Part shown: positions 45,101 through 57,565 of the stretch, piece after piece
How the letters are laid out: each line of letters opens with the position of its first letter
Position numbering within the stretch: the stretch's first letter is position 1
Origin: Isoetes taiwanensis
Lineage: Eukaryota > Streptophyta > Lycopodiopsida > Isoetales > Isoetaceae
Assembly: GCA_021234155.1 (NCBI GenBank)
Contig: JAJEKV010000012.1
Span: forward strand, 7,964,448-8,028,447
Reading direction: 5' to 3'
Length of the DNA: 64,000 bases
Made by a program: the position numbers and the translations under genes
The notes under the pieces: model-generated
What the model was told of the DNA's origin: nothing
The model's database searches: none
Seen by the model: the letters and a program-made list of their open reading frames with translations, nothing else

Positions 45101-47014
45101 ACAAATGAGCCAAGGGAAACCAAGTAGGTGAGGCGTAAAGCTATTTCGTAGATACAAATATCTTAGTTTTATTGTTGTTTAGCCAATTGTGGGGAAAGTC
45201 ATCTTAGAAAATTTGAGTCTACTTGTACCCATACAACCCTAGAAAGTTAATCCGCATCTTTGGCTAACTCAAAATTTTCATAATCATAAGCGTATCTTGG
45301 TCCAACTTGTTTGCATGATGGTGAAAATTTGAGTTTACTTGTACCCATACAACCCTAGAAAGCACCGCATCTTTGGCTAACTCAAAATTTTCATAATCAT
45401 AAGCGTACCTTGATCCAACTTGTTTGCATGATGGTGGTAATGTGCCTGCTCAAGGAGCACCGATTTCCTTGATTGGTCGGAAGAAATCTTTTCAAAGTAG
45501 TTAAGTTTATAGGATGTAACGGTGATGGCGCAAGGCAAGAATTCAACAGAACTCATTTCAAATTTGAAAGTCGACTCAAAAGTAGGAGTGGTTTGCCAAA
45601 TCTATCAAATATGGTGGCAGCAACAAATCGGTGATGGCTATTTGAATAATTGCTTTTGACCCTAGTAGATGATGGTGGCAATGGATATGAAAGCCTATCA
45701 TGTTGTTGCATTTTCTAAAAGGTTCAATGAATTATGCACACCGCCATACATAATGAGCGATCGCCACAACGATTGCTATGCCCAACATACATGTGCAAAA
45801 TGCAAGCACAATTACGACATAATAGGAGAATTTGGCGGGGTAATGATATTTGGGTATGCAAAAATGGGCAAAGTGCATGTCCAGGTCTACAATTTTTAAT
45901 GCATACGCAACAACCCTCTGCTCCCTCTGAAGCAAGAAGAAAAGCCAAGGACAAATTGTTTCTTGAAAAATGCTTTACCACAACCTAACACTAAAAGAAC
46001 AACAAACATCGAAACATAATCTTACTTGGAAAGGAAAGGATTGAAATACCATTTTGTTCCCTCATGAAGCGGAGTAAGCGTAGCCTTCATAGAGGCGAGG
46101 GGCCTTTAGTGCACGCCAAGTTCATATCGAGATGAAATAATGTTTCAATTACAGGGCTCCTGCTTCATATGAAAAACACTCCAAATTTGTTGCACGAGAT
46201 TGGAAAGAAAAGTCCATATTCTTGCTGATCCAATGGCCAAAGGGAATTTACACTTTATCTTGAACAATAGCTGGATTGTTTGAGAAATGCATCAAAGTTT
46301 TGCTATTGATTGCAAACTATAAATCCGGCACAACCATCTGCGAATAAATAAAAAATGAAAAGGAATCAAGCCTAAGAAGCGAGGAAGGTGCTACGACTGT
46401 TATAATCTAAGGCGATTATCAATAAACTAAACTTGGACTTATGCTTCGAACGAAGGATCCGTTGCCAAAACCAAGCTTTACTGGTGAAGTGCATCCACTT
46501 GCACAATAGAAGAAAAAAAACTTAATCCTATAGTATAAGCGGCCGGTGAAGAAGAATTTGAATTAACCTCATCAAGGAACAACAATATTTACACCGATGC
46601 AATAAGAAATCGCGTAACATATCTTTCCTCAAAATATAAGATCTTCGGTCGAATGAGGGAGCTGCTAATATATTTTTTTCGGTGGTGACGCTTTCGAAAC
46701 CCCATCTACATCAAATCGACCGGATAAGATGAGCTAGCATAAACATTCTCCATTTCATCTATCCTCCTCCTTATACCTGGCAAATGCATGTGCATGCCAG
46801 CCGCCACCATCTCCTTCCATCCAATCCGCTCCCAAAACAGAAACCTCTCCAAAATCATACCCATCGGACCCTAAATTCTTTTTTGTTTCTCATTTTTAGA
46901 CCACCGGGAATTTTTGTCGGCAATAAAAAAAACCCCAAACCTTAGAAAATTAACCTAGAAAAAAAATCCAAAAAGTTTTCGGAACCCCGGAAAAACCGAA
47001 TTTAAACAATAGGA
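42167..47014 (-). mobile_element. Candidate complete non-autonomous Helitron (4,848 bp)
   Basis: On the minus strand the element starts TCCTATTG at 47014, preceded by A. It ends with hairpin GCCCGGC-AAC-GCCGGGC, then ACCGTTA and CTAG at 42167, followed by T. Thus 5' TC, 3' hairpin plus CTRR and A/T insertion are all present. No Rep/helicase frame is visible. Inside are large duplications (44690-45003 with 45150-45592; 43915-43990 with 45837-45945). A ~45-bp sequence (ACACCACCAAAAA...CTACRACAACCT) lies directly outside both ends. Confidence 0.6.
44535..45600. repeat. Internal duplications inside the Helitron-like element
   Basis: GAGCCAAGGRAAACCAAGTAGG recurs near 44573, 44631, 45051 and 45110. 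The ~310-bp block from ATCTTAGTTTTATTGTTG to AAAAGTAGGAGTGGT occurs at 44694-45003 and, enlarged by a further internal repeat, at 45158-45592. Confidence 0.75.
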
Positions 47015-47062
47015 TAACACCACCAAAAAAGGCTACGACAACCTTATATCTTGCCCTTTTTT

Positions 47063-49533
47063 CCACTATTCAAAAAGCATCCATTGTACAACTTTGAAGA
47101 GTTGTTTAAATGTTGCAAATATTATTTGTGCTTACAAAGTAGATATCGTATTACTCTAATAGTAAGAGCAATTGCTATTACATTGTTTTTAGTGAGGTTC
47201 AATGGTTGCCTTGAGCATGGAAAAATACTTAATTTACTTTGTTTTGGATGTACTGGTAGCACTTAGCAACAATGTTGTGGAAAAAGACCCATCCTTGTAT
47301 GTTGAACTTTAAATTGTTGATCACAGTACTCATTGTAATTAATTTTTAAGCTAAAAATTAAAAATCTTAGGATCTTAAACCACTATCAAGTGTAAAAAAT
47401 ATGTTTAATTAATTGTGCATTGAAGTAGTTACTTTGAAGTAGTTAAACATGCTTCAATGCACAACATCATGCTTCTGCAAAAAGAAAAACAATCTCAAAT
47501 TTTGATCTTAAGTTGAAAAGTTTTCAATAATCCTTCTAGATTTGTAAGTTGGTTATATGTCAAATATCTAGATGTAGAGGAATGAACATTTACAATTAAC
47601 AAAAAAAGTAACTAAGGCATAGATCCAAGAAGAGAGTATTTACATATGCAGAATAAAAATGGCACCTCATTGATGTTTGTGAGAAATAAAGCAGGTCAGC
47701 TTTTGCAAATAGCACCTTTACACTCGGAATTTGCATGCGTCAAATATTTAGCTATAGTAGCTATAGTGGGCAAATTATAATGCCTTAATCAAGAAATTAT
47801 ATGTTATACATAATTAAAGAAAAAGGCTCCAGAATATAAGAAATGATGGAGAACATACAGTCATTTACCTTGTTCTGATGCCATAGCATTACTGTCAATA
47901 GCACAGACCTCTGGGCATGTCAGATCATGACAAAGTGTAACTACATTGCATTTACAACTCAGCTGCACTCCTTCTGTAGAGAGTGATTTGAAGCAAACAT
48001 TGAAGTAGAAAATCGACTACATAATAGCACTTTACGATGAGAAGAGAGGAAGGCTAAATGAGACAATAAACATCTTACATTTATATTTCACAGTCTGCTC
48101 GATACAAAGGCACATAGACAGAGATGTAAACCATTTGTATAATATATAGAAAAATAACAGGGGGCTCCAGAGGGATTTGATATGGATGTAAAAATAACTA
48201 TTCCTGAAACCATAGGCCATATATTCCTAAACCAACCGAACAAGTTGTTGTAAAAAAAAAACAATTCAAAATAAAAAATAATTGTATTAGCTCACTGGGA
48301 ATATTGGTTAAAGTAGTCTTAGTTAGGACATTGAATTATTTTGGTAGAGGTTCGTAAATGTTAGGTAAAATCGTATAGAGGTTCGATATTCCCTCAAAAC
48401 CTTAGGCGAAATCATATTTTATATTTCAAAATCATAGGTGCCTCCAATTATAAATGACTATAAGCGAAACGAGAGGTGCACAGGGCCCCAGCATATGATC
48501 TGGGTCGTAGGATCGACGAATCCGACGACTGTGGTAGTCCAGGGTACACCTCGTTTAGAATATGTAGCAAATTTCGTCTACAAAGCCGATTGCTTGGAAA
48601 TTTCACTCTATTGGCAAGCATTTGCTTTTTCAGTTTTTGTGCAAAGGACCGTTCCCCTCTACTCTCTTGCTCTCTTGATGTATTATGAAGAGTTTTTCTC
48701 AGGATTTTGCATTGTCAATGATAGTGCATAGTTTTGATAATAGTCTTTGTTTATTCTGCTTTATATCATTTTGATGGCTTACTTGTGTTTTAATGTTAAC
48801 AGGAATATTATTTAGTAGAGAAATATATTCGCAAGGCATAAAAGGGTCCTGAGGCCCTACCTAATGTTTGCAAAGACAACACTAGTTTAATAAAGCTGCG
48901 AGACGATGGAGCATTTATGCAGTGCTGCAGTGTATAAGATTTGCTCATGCTGCTCTTCTTTCTTCACTTTTCTATGAGGGATCACTTTTTCGTGAGAGAG
49001 AGTCTGTTTATTGAGAGTCATTTAATGACTTCAATGAATGTATCTTCCCCTCGTAATCTATATTCTCTCATATTAGATCAGGTAAGTTATCATGTGAGTT
49101 TTTATCTTTGACTTGAAGTGTTAATCTATTATTTGAAAGGATGATGGATCTGCAAATTAAGAGCTAAAAAGTCATGCATTCTTAGCTTTGGATTAAAGGA
49201 GGGTGGCCATTTTAAGTAGAATGACAATACCATTTTCTAATGTGTGTTGTACTTGATTGAATTAGAAATTCTAGCTTCTCGGTGACTTCAAAATGTGGGT
49301 CGTGCAAGCCCCCAAATGTGGGGTTAGCATTAGCATTTCCCGTTATACAATCTATGCGATTTCAATAATGGATTCATAACGCTGCCCTTGATGTTAAAAG
49401 ATAACTTTGTTTTTCTAGAAGGTGGGCTGGAGGACGATGTTAAAAGATAATTTTGACTTTCCTGAAAGTAATTAACAAGCTTGAAGAAAAAGGATAAATG
49501 ACTATTGTAAAAAATTGGGAACGTTTCTAGATT
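47063..49533. other. Non-coding interval between Helitron and copia element
   Basis: Short frames only. A short open stretch at about 48802-48940 (YLVEKYIRKA then a stop) could be an old exon. I cannot support a gene. Confidence 0.3.
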
Positions 49534-49538
49534 TAAAT

Positions 49539-49954
49539 TGTTGAGAATTATGACATGCAGAAAGAACCATTAGGGTAAAATTGGTCATTGAATATTTATG
49601 GTGAAGAGCCGACCATGGTCTTATGGTGTATATTAGATAATATCTGTAAACTACCCTAACTAGTAGCTCGGTGAACAGTTTATCAGGCCAGGTGGATACA
49701 ACAGCATCAATCTAGCAACCGAGCAGATTGATCAATGGATAAGATACAGGGATTGCCCGATTGCGGTGATCTCTAAGAATATTTAACTAGAAATTCATTC
49801 TGTACAGATAGATGATGGAAGCGAAAACTTGAATTGAAGTTTCGAGTTTGTTTATTGAAATATCTTCAGTTGAATACTCAAAACTTCGTGTGTGACATTT
49901 GTAACTGGTAAAATAATAGCTAGGTTCATATTTAAAATAGTTCATTATTTTACA
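49539..49954 (+). repeat. 5' LTR of the copia element
   Basis: TGTTGAGAATTATG...TTATTTTACA. It differs from the 3' LTR at four positions that I can see (for example TATCAGGCC against TATCGGGCC, and GAGCAGATTG against GAGCAAATTG). Confidence 0.95.
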
Positions 49955-49955
49955 G

Positions 49956-49967
49956 TGGTATCAGAGC
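49956..49967 (+). other. Primer-binding site of the copia element
   Basis: TGGTATCAGAGC, one base after the 5' LTR, complementary to the initiator tRNA-Met 3' end. Confidence 0.9.
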
Positions 49968-49977
49968 AGTCTATACA

Positions 49978-51828
49978 ATGTCCACACGTTTTGGAGCCAC
50001 TCTCTTAAGTTCAGTTGATGTTTTCCAGGGAGTAGGAGGTTTTCAGATATGGAAAGAGAGAGTCAAGGAAGTTTTGAAATTTGAAGGATTATGGTATATT
50101 ATTGAACCAAGTACTAATGTGGATGATGAAATGAGTAGTTCTGCAGTAGGAGAATCTTCAACAGCTAGGTCCGGTGAATCTACTGCAAAATCCAAAGAGG
50201 TTAGTAGTGATAAGGCAAGTGATGAAGGAAAAGTAAATCAGGCTAAAGATATAACTATATGCAAGGTTGCACCAAGCATAATGCTTAAGTTGAGGGATCT
50301 GAGCCCTAGGGAGGCATGGAAATATTTGATTAAAACTTATGAAACAAAGAGCTCATCCCAAATTGATGTTTTGGAAAAGGAGATTAGGAAGATGAGATTT
50401 GATGACAAGGCAGACTTGACCTCAATGTTTCATAAACTTGACTCTCTTTGTGTAGACTTAGAAACTACTGGTGTAAGTATGTCAGTAAGCCATCAGGTCT
50501 TGGCAATCTCTAAAATGTTTGCCAACTATGGAACATTGGCTACAATGATAAGGACTGTTGCCAGAACTAGGGAGGAGGCTGAGCATATAGCCAGAACAGA
50601 AATAGAGCAGAAATGTGTGAGTGACAATGAGAATGACGTTGATGAATCAGCAGAGGTGTTGATTGTGAGGAAAGGAAAAGCCTCTAGTGACAGAGGTAAA
50701 CAAATTGGCCCATGTTATGGCTGTGGGGAAGTAGGGCATTTGAAATTCAATTGCCCTAGAAATGCTCAAAATGTGAAAACATGTTATACATGTGGAGGAG
50801 TAGGACATTTTGCATCTAAGTGCCCAACTCCAAGGGACAGTAGCAGGGGCAGAGGTAGAGGAAAAGGTAAATCAAGCCAATGGAATACCAGCAGGGGTAG
50901 AGGTCGAGGTACTAGGGCAGCCAACACAAACATGGCTGTTATAGAATGTGAAGAGGAGGATTCTGAAGAAGAGGTAACAAATGTCTTTTCTAGTTCCATA
51001 AGCCAGGATTCTAAAACATCTTTTGTTGTAGATTCGGGAGCTGAAAGAACAATCATAGGATCTTCAGATTTGCTTACAAAATGGGACAAGGAGCAAAGGA
51101 CAAAGAACATTCGGTTGGGGAATGGAAGAATTAGAGAAGTAGAAGCAACTAGCATGATAAAATTGTATGATTTGCAAGGAAATCCAGTAGAAATTGAGAA
51201 GGTCCTTTCTGTGCCTTCAATTGTGAAAAATCTGATTTCTGTAAGTCAATTAGTTGACTCGGATTTCCAGGTCACTTTTGACAAGTTTGTATGCAATATT
51301 TTGAAAGATAATAAAATATGCTTTTTTGGAAAACGAGTTGGAGACCTTTTTGAGTTGAATACTTCTGAAAAAATTCCTACAGTGAATAATATATCAGTAG
51401 CCAGTTTGAAAACATGGCATGAACGTCTTGGTCATACCAATATGAGTAATGTGAAAGCTCTAAATAAATCTGGCCTTATTAATGCTTCAAATGAAGACCA
51501 AAAGCATTTTGTCTGCAGGGGTTGTTTAATTGGAAAAAGTACCAGGTTACCATTTGGCAGAAGGTTTAAAAAAGCTGACACACCCTTGGAGCTGATACAT
51601 ACTGATATATGTGGTCCTCTCAACATCAAAAGTCATTCTGGAAAGAGGTATTTTATTACTTTTATTGATGATTGCACTAGAAAGGCAAAATGCTACTGCT
51701 TAGAAAAAAAGAGTGAAGCTCTGAGGGCATTCAAGGAATATTTAACTGAAATGGAACGAGAAACAGATTATAAAATTAAGTGCTTGAGATCAGATAGGGG
51801 AGGGGAATATATATCAAGGAAATTCTAA
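49978..51828 (+). pseudogene. Copia gag, protease and N-terminal integrase
   Basis: A 616-residue frame. Gag comes first (W.ERVKEVLKFEGLW), then two CCHC zinc knuckles at about residues 241-254 (CYGCGEVGHLKFNC) and 264-277 (CYTCGGVGHFASKC) and an Arg/Gly-rich linker. Next is the aspartic protease site VVDSGAERTIIG, and integrase with its HHCC part (WHERLGHTNM, CRGCLIGKS) and catalytic core (HTDICGPL; LRSDRGGEYIS). A TAA at 51826, where the integrase normally continues, ends it early; the same frame resumes directly afterwards. Confidence 0.9.
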
Positions 51829-52674
51829 ACTTTTTGCATTGAAAAAGGTATTAAGAGACAGTTAACATGCAGATATTCCCCTCAGCAGAATGGGGTAGCA
51901 GAAAGGAAAAATAGGACTTGCTTGAATGCAGTTAGGGCTATGCTAAAACATGCAGGGTTGCCAAATAGATTATGGGAAGAAGCTCTAAAAACAGCTATAT
52001 ATATTCAAAACAGGTTGCCAAGTGCAAGTTTAGATGGGGAAATCCCTGAACAATTATAGAGTAAGAAAACACCTACATATGAAGGTTTTAAAACCTATGG
52101 ATGTCTGGCTTATGTTCACATTCCTGAAGAATTAAGGGGAAAATTGGATGACAGGGCTTTAACTGCTTTTTTAGTTGGATATGATGAGGAATCTAAAGCA
52201 TACCGACTTTATGATTCAGAAAGGAGAAAAATACTTGTAAGCAGGGATGTTGTATTTGTGGAAGAGCAATTGTACAAGGATGTTAAGGATCTTAATTTAA
52301 AAGAAAAAACAAAGCCAAATGGAATACAAAAAATAAATGATATTGCTGATGTTGACAGTGATAATGATGGTGAAAATTCAGACAAACCAGCTCAAGAGGG
52401 CATGCATTTTGATAATCCTACTCAAGAAGAAGCACAAGAAAACATTACTGCTGTTAAACAAAGGAGACGGATGTCTGAGGCAGATAGGCTTAGAAAGAAA
52501 TTGGCAGATAAAGGAATTTTGATTGATGACCATGGAAGAGAAGCTGGTGGTAAAAGCAAACGATTAGAGGCAATAGAAGAAGAGATGATTCCACATTTAA
52601 TGACAGCCATGGAAATTGATGTGCCACAAACTTTTGCAGTAGCAAAAACAGCAAACAATGAGAGATTGCCATGA
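51829..52674 (+). pseudogene. Copia integrase C-terminus and pol linker
   Basis: Beyond the TAA the same frame reads RYSPQQNGVAERKNRTCLNA, containing the catalytic Glu, then WEEALKTAIYIQNRLP. A TAG at about 52057 stands where Trp is usual (EQL*SKKTP). GCLAYVHIPEE and LVGYDEESKAYRLYD (GKGY-type end) follow. The linker is acidic to 52674, where a frame change precedes RT. Confidence 0.85.
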
Positions 52675-53553
52675 ATGAGGAAATGTCTGCATTTAAACGA
52701 ACTGAGACATTTGAAGTAGTAAACAGGCCAGAAAATAAGAACATTGTGGGAAACAAATGGATCTTTAAAATTAAGGAACTTCCAGATGGGGCTTGTTGCC
52801 CAAGGCTTCACACAGCAGAATGGAGTTGACTATAATGATACCTATTCTCCAAAAGTAAAATTATCGAGCATTAGAATTATGCTAGCACTGGCCAACTCAA
52901 TGGACTGGGAAGTTCACCATATGGATGTTAGCACTGCCTTTTTAAATGCAGAGTTAGAGGAAGAGATTTACATGAAACCACCTTTGGGATTTGAAGAAAA
53001 GGAGGACAAAATTTGGAAACTAAAGAGGGCAGTATATGGCCTTAAACAATCACCTAGAGCATGGTATACTTGCATGGACAATTATCTGAAAGATCAAGGT
53101 TTTATGAAGCTAAATGGAGATGGAAATCTTTATGTCTATAAGCAACATGAATATTTTTGCCTTATTGCCCTTTATGTAGATGACTGTGTAATGTTTTCTA
53201 ACAATTTGGAATGCCTGAAAACTTGCAAGAAGTTGCTCAAGTCCAGATTTAAAATGACAGATTTAGGGGAGTTGAAAAAGTTCTTGGGAATTAAGATGAC
53301 CAGAAATAGAGATGAGAAAATTATAAAGCTAAGTCAAACAGATTATGTTTATGGCGTGCTTGATAGATTTAAGATGAAAGATTGTAACATGGTGAATACT
53401 CCTTTGGTTCCAGGCCATAAGATCAGCAAAGACATGTGTCCTACAACAAGAGAAGAAATTGAAGACATGAGAAAAATTCCTTATAGAAGTTTGATTGGCT
53501 GTCTGCTACATTTGTCAGGGGCCACAAGACCTGATATTGCCTTTTGCAAATAA
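52675..53553 (+). pseudogene. Copia reverse transcriptase
   Basis: Starts with NRPENKNIVGNKWIFKIKELPDG. About 25 bases encoding the usual RYKARLVA part are missing, shifting the frame. RT motifs are then clear: VDYNDTYSPKVKLSSIR, HHMDVSTAFLNAELEEEIYM, YGLKQSPRAW, the catalytic LYVDDCVMF, and LKKFLGIKM. TAA at 53551 follows RPDIAFCK. Confidence 0.9.
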
Positions 53554-54140
53554 ACTTCTTTGGCGGTATATAATAGCAATCCCGAAGACAAACATTGGGT
53601 AGCTGCCAAACGTGTCCTAAGATATTTAAAAAGAACAACAGATCATGGACTTACATTCAGAGATGGAGGACACAATATTGAAGCATTTGCAGATGCTGAC
53701 TGGGGAGGAGATGCTGATCAAAGGCATTCTACCTCTGGTTATGTGGTAATGATTGGAGACAATCCTGTAAGTTGGAAGTGTAAAAAACAAAATACTATGG
53801 CTCTATCTAGTGCTGAGGCTGAGTACTCAGCAATAACACTTGCATCAAAGGAAATAATATGGATTAGAAGATTGCTGGAAGAATTTGGCATAATCAGTCA
53901 TGAACCAACTACTTAGCTATGACACAAAATCCTGTGCTTCATGAAAGATCAAAGCATATTGAAATGAAACTACACTTTATAAGAGAAATAGTTCAGAGAA
54001 AATTAATTGCAGTAAAATACATTCCAACAGAAAGGCAGTTAGCTGACATGTTGACAAAAGCTCTCAGAGAATCCAGGTTTACTATGTTGAAAGATCTGCT
54101 AAATATTCAAGGAACAGAAGTTAGTGGTTCTCTGATATAG
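53554..54140 (+). pseudogene. Copia RNase H
   Basis: AVLRYLKRT-type sequence (KRVLRYLKRTTDHGLTF), DADWGGDADQRHSTSGYV, WKCKKQNTMALSSAEAEY (catalytic Asp and Glu residues) and LEEFGI are present. Near 53915 the DNQSAI segment is deleted, with a frame change. After it comes TQNPVLHERSKHIEMKLHFI, YIPTERQLADMLTKAL and a stop at 54140. Confidence 0.9.
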
Positions 54141-54168
54141 TCATGACATTAAACTATGAATATTCAAT

Positions 54169-54178
54169 GATGGGGAAG
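54169..54178 (+). other. Polypurine tract of the copia element
   Basis: GATGGGGAAG immediately before the 3' LTR. Confidence 0.85.
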
Positions 54179-54594
54179 TGTTGAGAATTATGACATGCAG
54201 AAAGAACCATTAGGGTAAAATTGGTCATTGAATATTTATGGTGAAGAGCCGACCATGGTCTTATGGTGTATATTAGATAATATCTGTAAACTACCCTAAC
54301 TAGTAGCTCGGTGAACAGTTTATCGGGCCAGGTGGATACAACAGCATCAATCTAGCAACCGAGCAAATTGATCAATGGATAAGATACAGGGATTGCCCGA
54401 TTGCGGTGATCTCTAAGAATATTTAACTAGAAATTCATTCTGTACAGATAGATGATGGAAGCGAAAACTTGAATTGAAGTTCCGAGTTTGTTTATTGAAA
54501 TATCCTCAGTTGAATACTCAAAACTTCGTGTGTGACATTTGTAACTGGTAAAATAATAGCTAGGTTCATATTTAAAATAGTTCATTATTTTACA
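54179..54594 (+). repeat. 3' LTR of the copia element
   Basis: 416 bp, same ends as the 5' LTR, followed by the TAAAT duplication. Confidence 0.95.
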
Positions 54595-54599
54595 TAAAT

Positions 54600-55905
54600 G
54601 TGTCATCCTTTGCTAATTTCTTTGTAACACTCCAATTTTATCAGTTGTACCAATGGACTTTCAACTATTGGGGTTCAAAATGACTGACGTATGGTTGGGC
54701 CCAATCCAGTCGTCCTATCCAATAAAAAGGCGATACGTGTCGCACTCTCTAAACCTGAAAGTGGTGCGGCAATTTTACTTTCTTTTTACTCAACTTTCAG
54801 GTTTGTTTACCGTACGTTCAGTCATTATTGCTAATCTTTCTGTTGTTTTTAACCCCCATTTATGGTCTCAATTTCTAGATGTTTGACACGCAGACGGCTG
54901 GATTGGCCCAACCATCCTTTACGTTGAGGCAAAGCCCAAAGGGTCTTTCTTTTATCTTTAACACCCTGGTCCTTGGGTTTATACCGTTAGATTTAATCTC
55001 CACCATTCCTTCAACAGCTGTTATCCACTAGTAACTCACTACTGCCTCAAAATTTATCACGTCGCAGCTAGATTGTCCTAGGATTTTACAGGAAATCACC
55101 CGGATTTCCCTAGGGCGTTATGAGAATACTTCGGATTTGCAAGCATTTCAGTAGAATCGACAAAAAACGCACGGTGATGAGTGGAAGCTTTGATCAAAAG
55201 CCCTATCCATTTGGACAAGCCGATGGCTGAGAGCCGGATATTAGCAGAATCTTGGAGCTAGAATTGTTGGGCAAATTTTTGTTCAGCCAATCTGCTCTCT
55301 ATTCATCCCAATGTGTGATTTTTGAGCCCTCTGTTCTCCCAAATTCGTGCCATTCTGCCAACATGCTTTTCTTCTCTATGGTCTCTGTGAGGACTCTGTT
55401 TTCGGCTTTAAGATTCAAGGTAAACCCTCAGAATCTACAGTTTTTGCACTAGGATCATCTTTATGCACAATATTTGAAAAATGCCTTTTCCTATTCAAGA
55501 TCATTCTTTACCTGTGACTTTATGCATTTCACGTTCAAACTCGCAAGCTAAGTAGAACCAAAACTTTTCAAAAAAACAAACCCTCTCGCAATTTAAAACA
55601 GAGCTAGCAACAAATCTGCAAATGGCAAGATCTCGCTTGCAAATCTTCAGTGTAAACCCTCGGACCTGGGTGTTAAGGGCGCTAACGCCCTGACCCTCGG
55701 GCATTCACCGAAAAAAAAATTCGGGCCATGTGTTCAGTGAATGCCCGAGGGTCAGGGCATTATCTACACCATAAAGCACCACCGTCTCTAATATAAAGTA
55801 TTCCACATATATTTTCCTATATATAGGCACAACCCTTCCTTTCTTCTCCCCCGCCAACGTGTTTTCTTTTCTATAGCCATGGCCGAGGGCCTATTGGTCT
55901 CAAGG
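54600..55905. other. Interval upstream of the tandem repeat units
   Basis: A possible short first exon (MLFFSMVSVRTLFSALRFK then GTAAAC, 55363-55419) is visible but cannot be linked to a gene. An inverted repeat built on GAGGGTCAGGGC and GCCCTGACCCTC lies at 55686-55760, flanking an A-run. Confidence 0.35.
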
Positions 55906-56269
55906 AGTTACAAAATTTTGGTGAGAGACTCGTCTGGAGGGGGAAATCGGAGATAGGCATATCTTTCATCACAGCAGTGTACAAACATTTTGAAAAAATA
56001 TCTAAGATGGAGGGTAGTCCACCAATTGGGTCTGACTATGCACTAATAATAATAAATGGGACATGCCATAGGAACAACCCAGGCCCCTTTTAAGATGGCG
56101 TAAAATAAGAAAGGCAAATAGGAGGCAACGTGCGAAAGTTTATCACGGGAATGAAAAACCCTGCCCTTTCGGGTTTTCGAGGAAACTCAAAAATATAAGC
56201 CATCACGCCGGCTCGGCGAAACCCCCCATGGAGGCATAACAAATCACAATCCTTCAATAATAGAAGGGG

Positions 56270-56485
56270 CTGGTCACGCGAGCCACGCGATATAACATCA
56301 TACAGCAAAACCACATAACCTCTCAAACACAGAGGGGTTATATACGCGTGCCACACGAGAAATGACAAATGCTTCAAGAATAAAAAAAGGGGCTGGTCAC
56401 GCGAGCCACGCGACATAACATCATATCTTAACACAACATAACCTCTCAAATACAGAGGGGCTGGTCACGCGAGCCACGCGATATA
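56270..56485. repeat. GGCTGGTCACGCGAGCCACGCGA repeats
   Basis: Three near-identical copies at about 56270-56295, 56390-56413 and 56458-56483, plus a diverged one at about 56333-56358 (TATACGCGTGCCACACGAG). They are separated by AT-rich spacers containing CATAACCTCTCAAA and AACATCATA. Confidence 0.8.
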
Positions 56486-57429
56486 GAAGCACAAATCAAA
56501 ATGAAAAAACATGAATGTAAAAAACTTAGGGTGGGAAGGGAGGGAACTAAGACCAAAAAACTGCTGTGAGAAGACGCCGATAATGGAGAAAGAGCCCAAC
56601 AACGTATATATAGCCTCGTCTCTCCCCAAAATGGCGATCCGACAGTGACGAATCGCATGCATTTTGGTGAAAGACTCGTCTGGAGGGGGAAAACCGGCCG
56701 ATCAAAAGAGAACTTCCATTTCAAAGCCTAGGGTGATGAGACATGGATATCAAGTCAGTATTGACACAAAAAGAAGATGGTGTAGAACAATAGGTAAGGT
56801 GGATCTAAAAAGAAAGAAAAGAAGACTTAAATACATTAAGGAAAAGGAATAAAGACAACAATTCATCAAGATTAAAAATGTTAAAAAAGTCAACACTAGA
56901 CTTAGGTGCTACCAATATAAGTTCCGAACAAAACCAAGTTTGAGGTGTTATAAGCATAATAGACTATAACAATCTAAGTAGACTATTTAAGGCGGCTTCG
57001 ATAGTAAAAACCAACTAGTAGCAACTAGTATAAACCAACAATAGTAAGAAACAATATCTAAATGTGATGGTGTCAAGCATATGTGGGGGAAAAATATCAC
57101 GTTACTATAGAAAAAACGTATAAACCAATAAAACACAATATCCTAAGTTGGTAACAAACGTCCATGGTGCAAAAAAGACAAGGTACATTAGAAATATATT
57201 CAAAAGAATAGAAACAAATGTATTAAAAAAAAAAAGGAAAATAGAAACAAAGATACTCGAAAAGAAAACATATTCGAAAGGAAATAGAAAGGAATGTACT
57301 TAAAAGAAAATAAACTATGTCAACACATAAATTTGAACCCATCACCACAAGTTAAAGAGCATTGCATGCTAACCATTATTATCCATAAGCATGAATAATA
57401 AACAGTTTGCGTTCTATATATATTATTCG

Positions 57430-57565
57430 AGTAGCGGAGAATGCAAAGAAGCATGCACAGGTCGACAAAGAAGCGGAGCATGCAAAGAAGCATGCATGCA
57501 AAGAAGCGAAGCATGCAAAGAAGTATGCATGCAAAGAAGCGGAGCATGCAAAGAAGCATGCGAAA
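57430..57565 (+). repeat. 33-bp minisatellite (AGCATGCAAAGAAG family)
   Basis: Units of AGCATGCAAAGAAGYATGCATGCAAAGAAGCGR repeat about three times with partial flanking copies. The 33-bp period keeps frames open on both strands, giving spurious repetitive ORFs. Confidence 0.85.

Larger units (their letters stand above)
49534..54599 (+). mobile_element. Full-length Ty1/copia LTR retrotransposon with TSD
   Basis: The 5-bp target duplication TAAAT lies at 49534-49538 and 54595-54599. LTRs of 416 bp begin TGTTGAG and end TTTTACA. Primer site, gag, protease, integrase, RT, RNase H and polypurine tract follow the copia order. I count four substitutions between the LTRs (about 1%), so the insertion is recent, yet coding is interrupted by stops, frameshifts and small deletions. 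Confidence 0.95.

Noticed and set aside
55363-55419. Targeting-peptide first exon for the kinase gene
   Set aside because: The kinase ATG has an in-frame stop two codons upstream and no acceptor there; 3 kb of repeats intervene.
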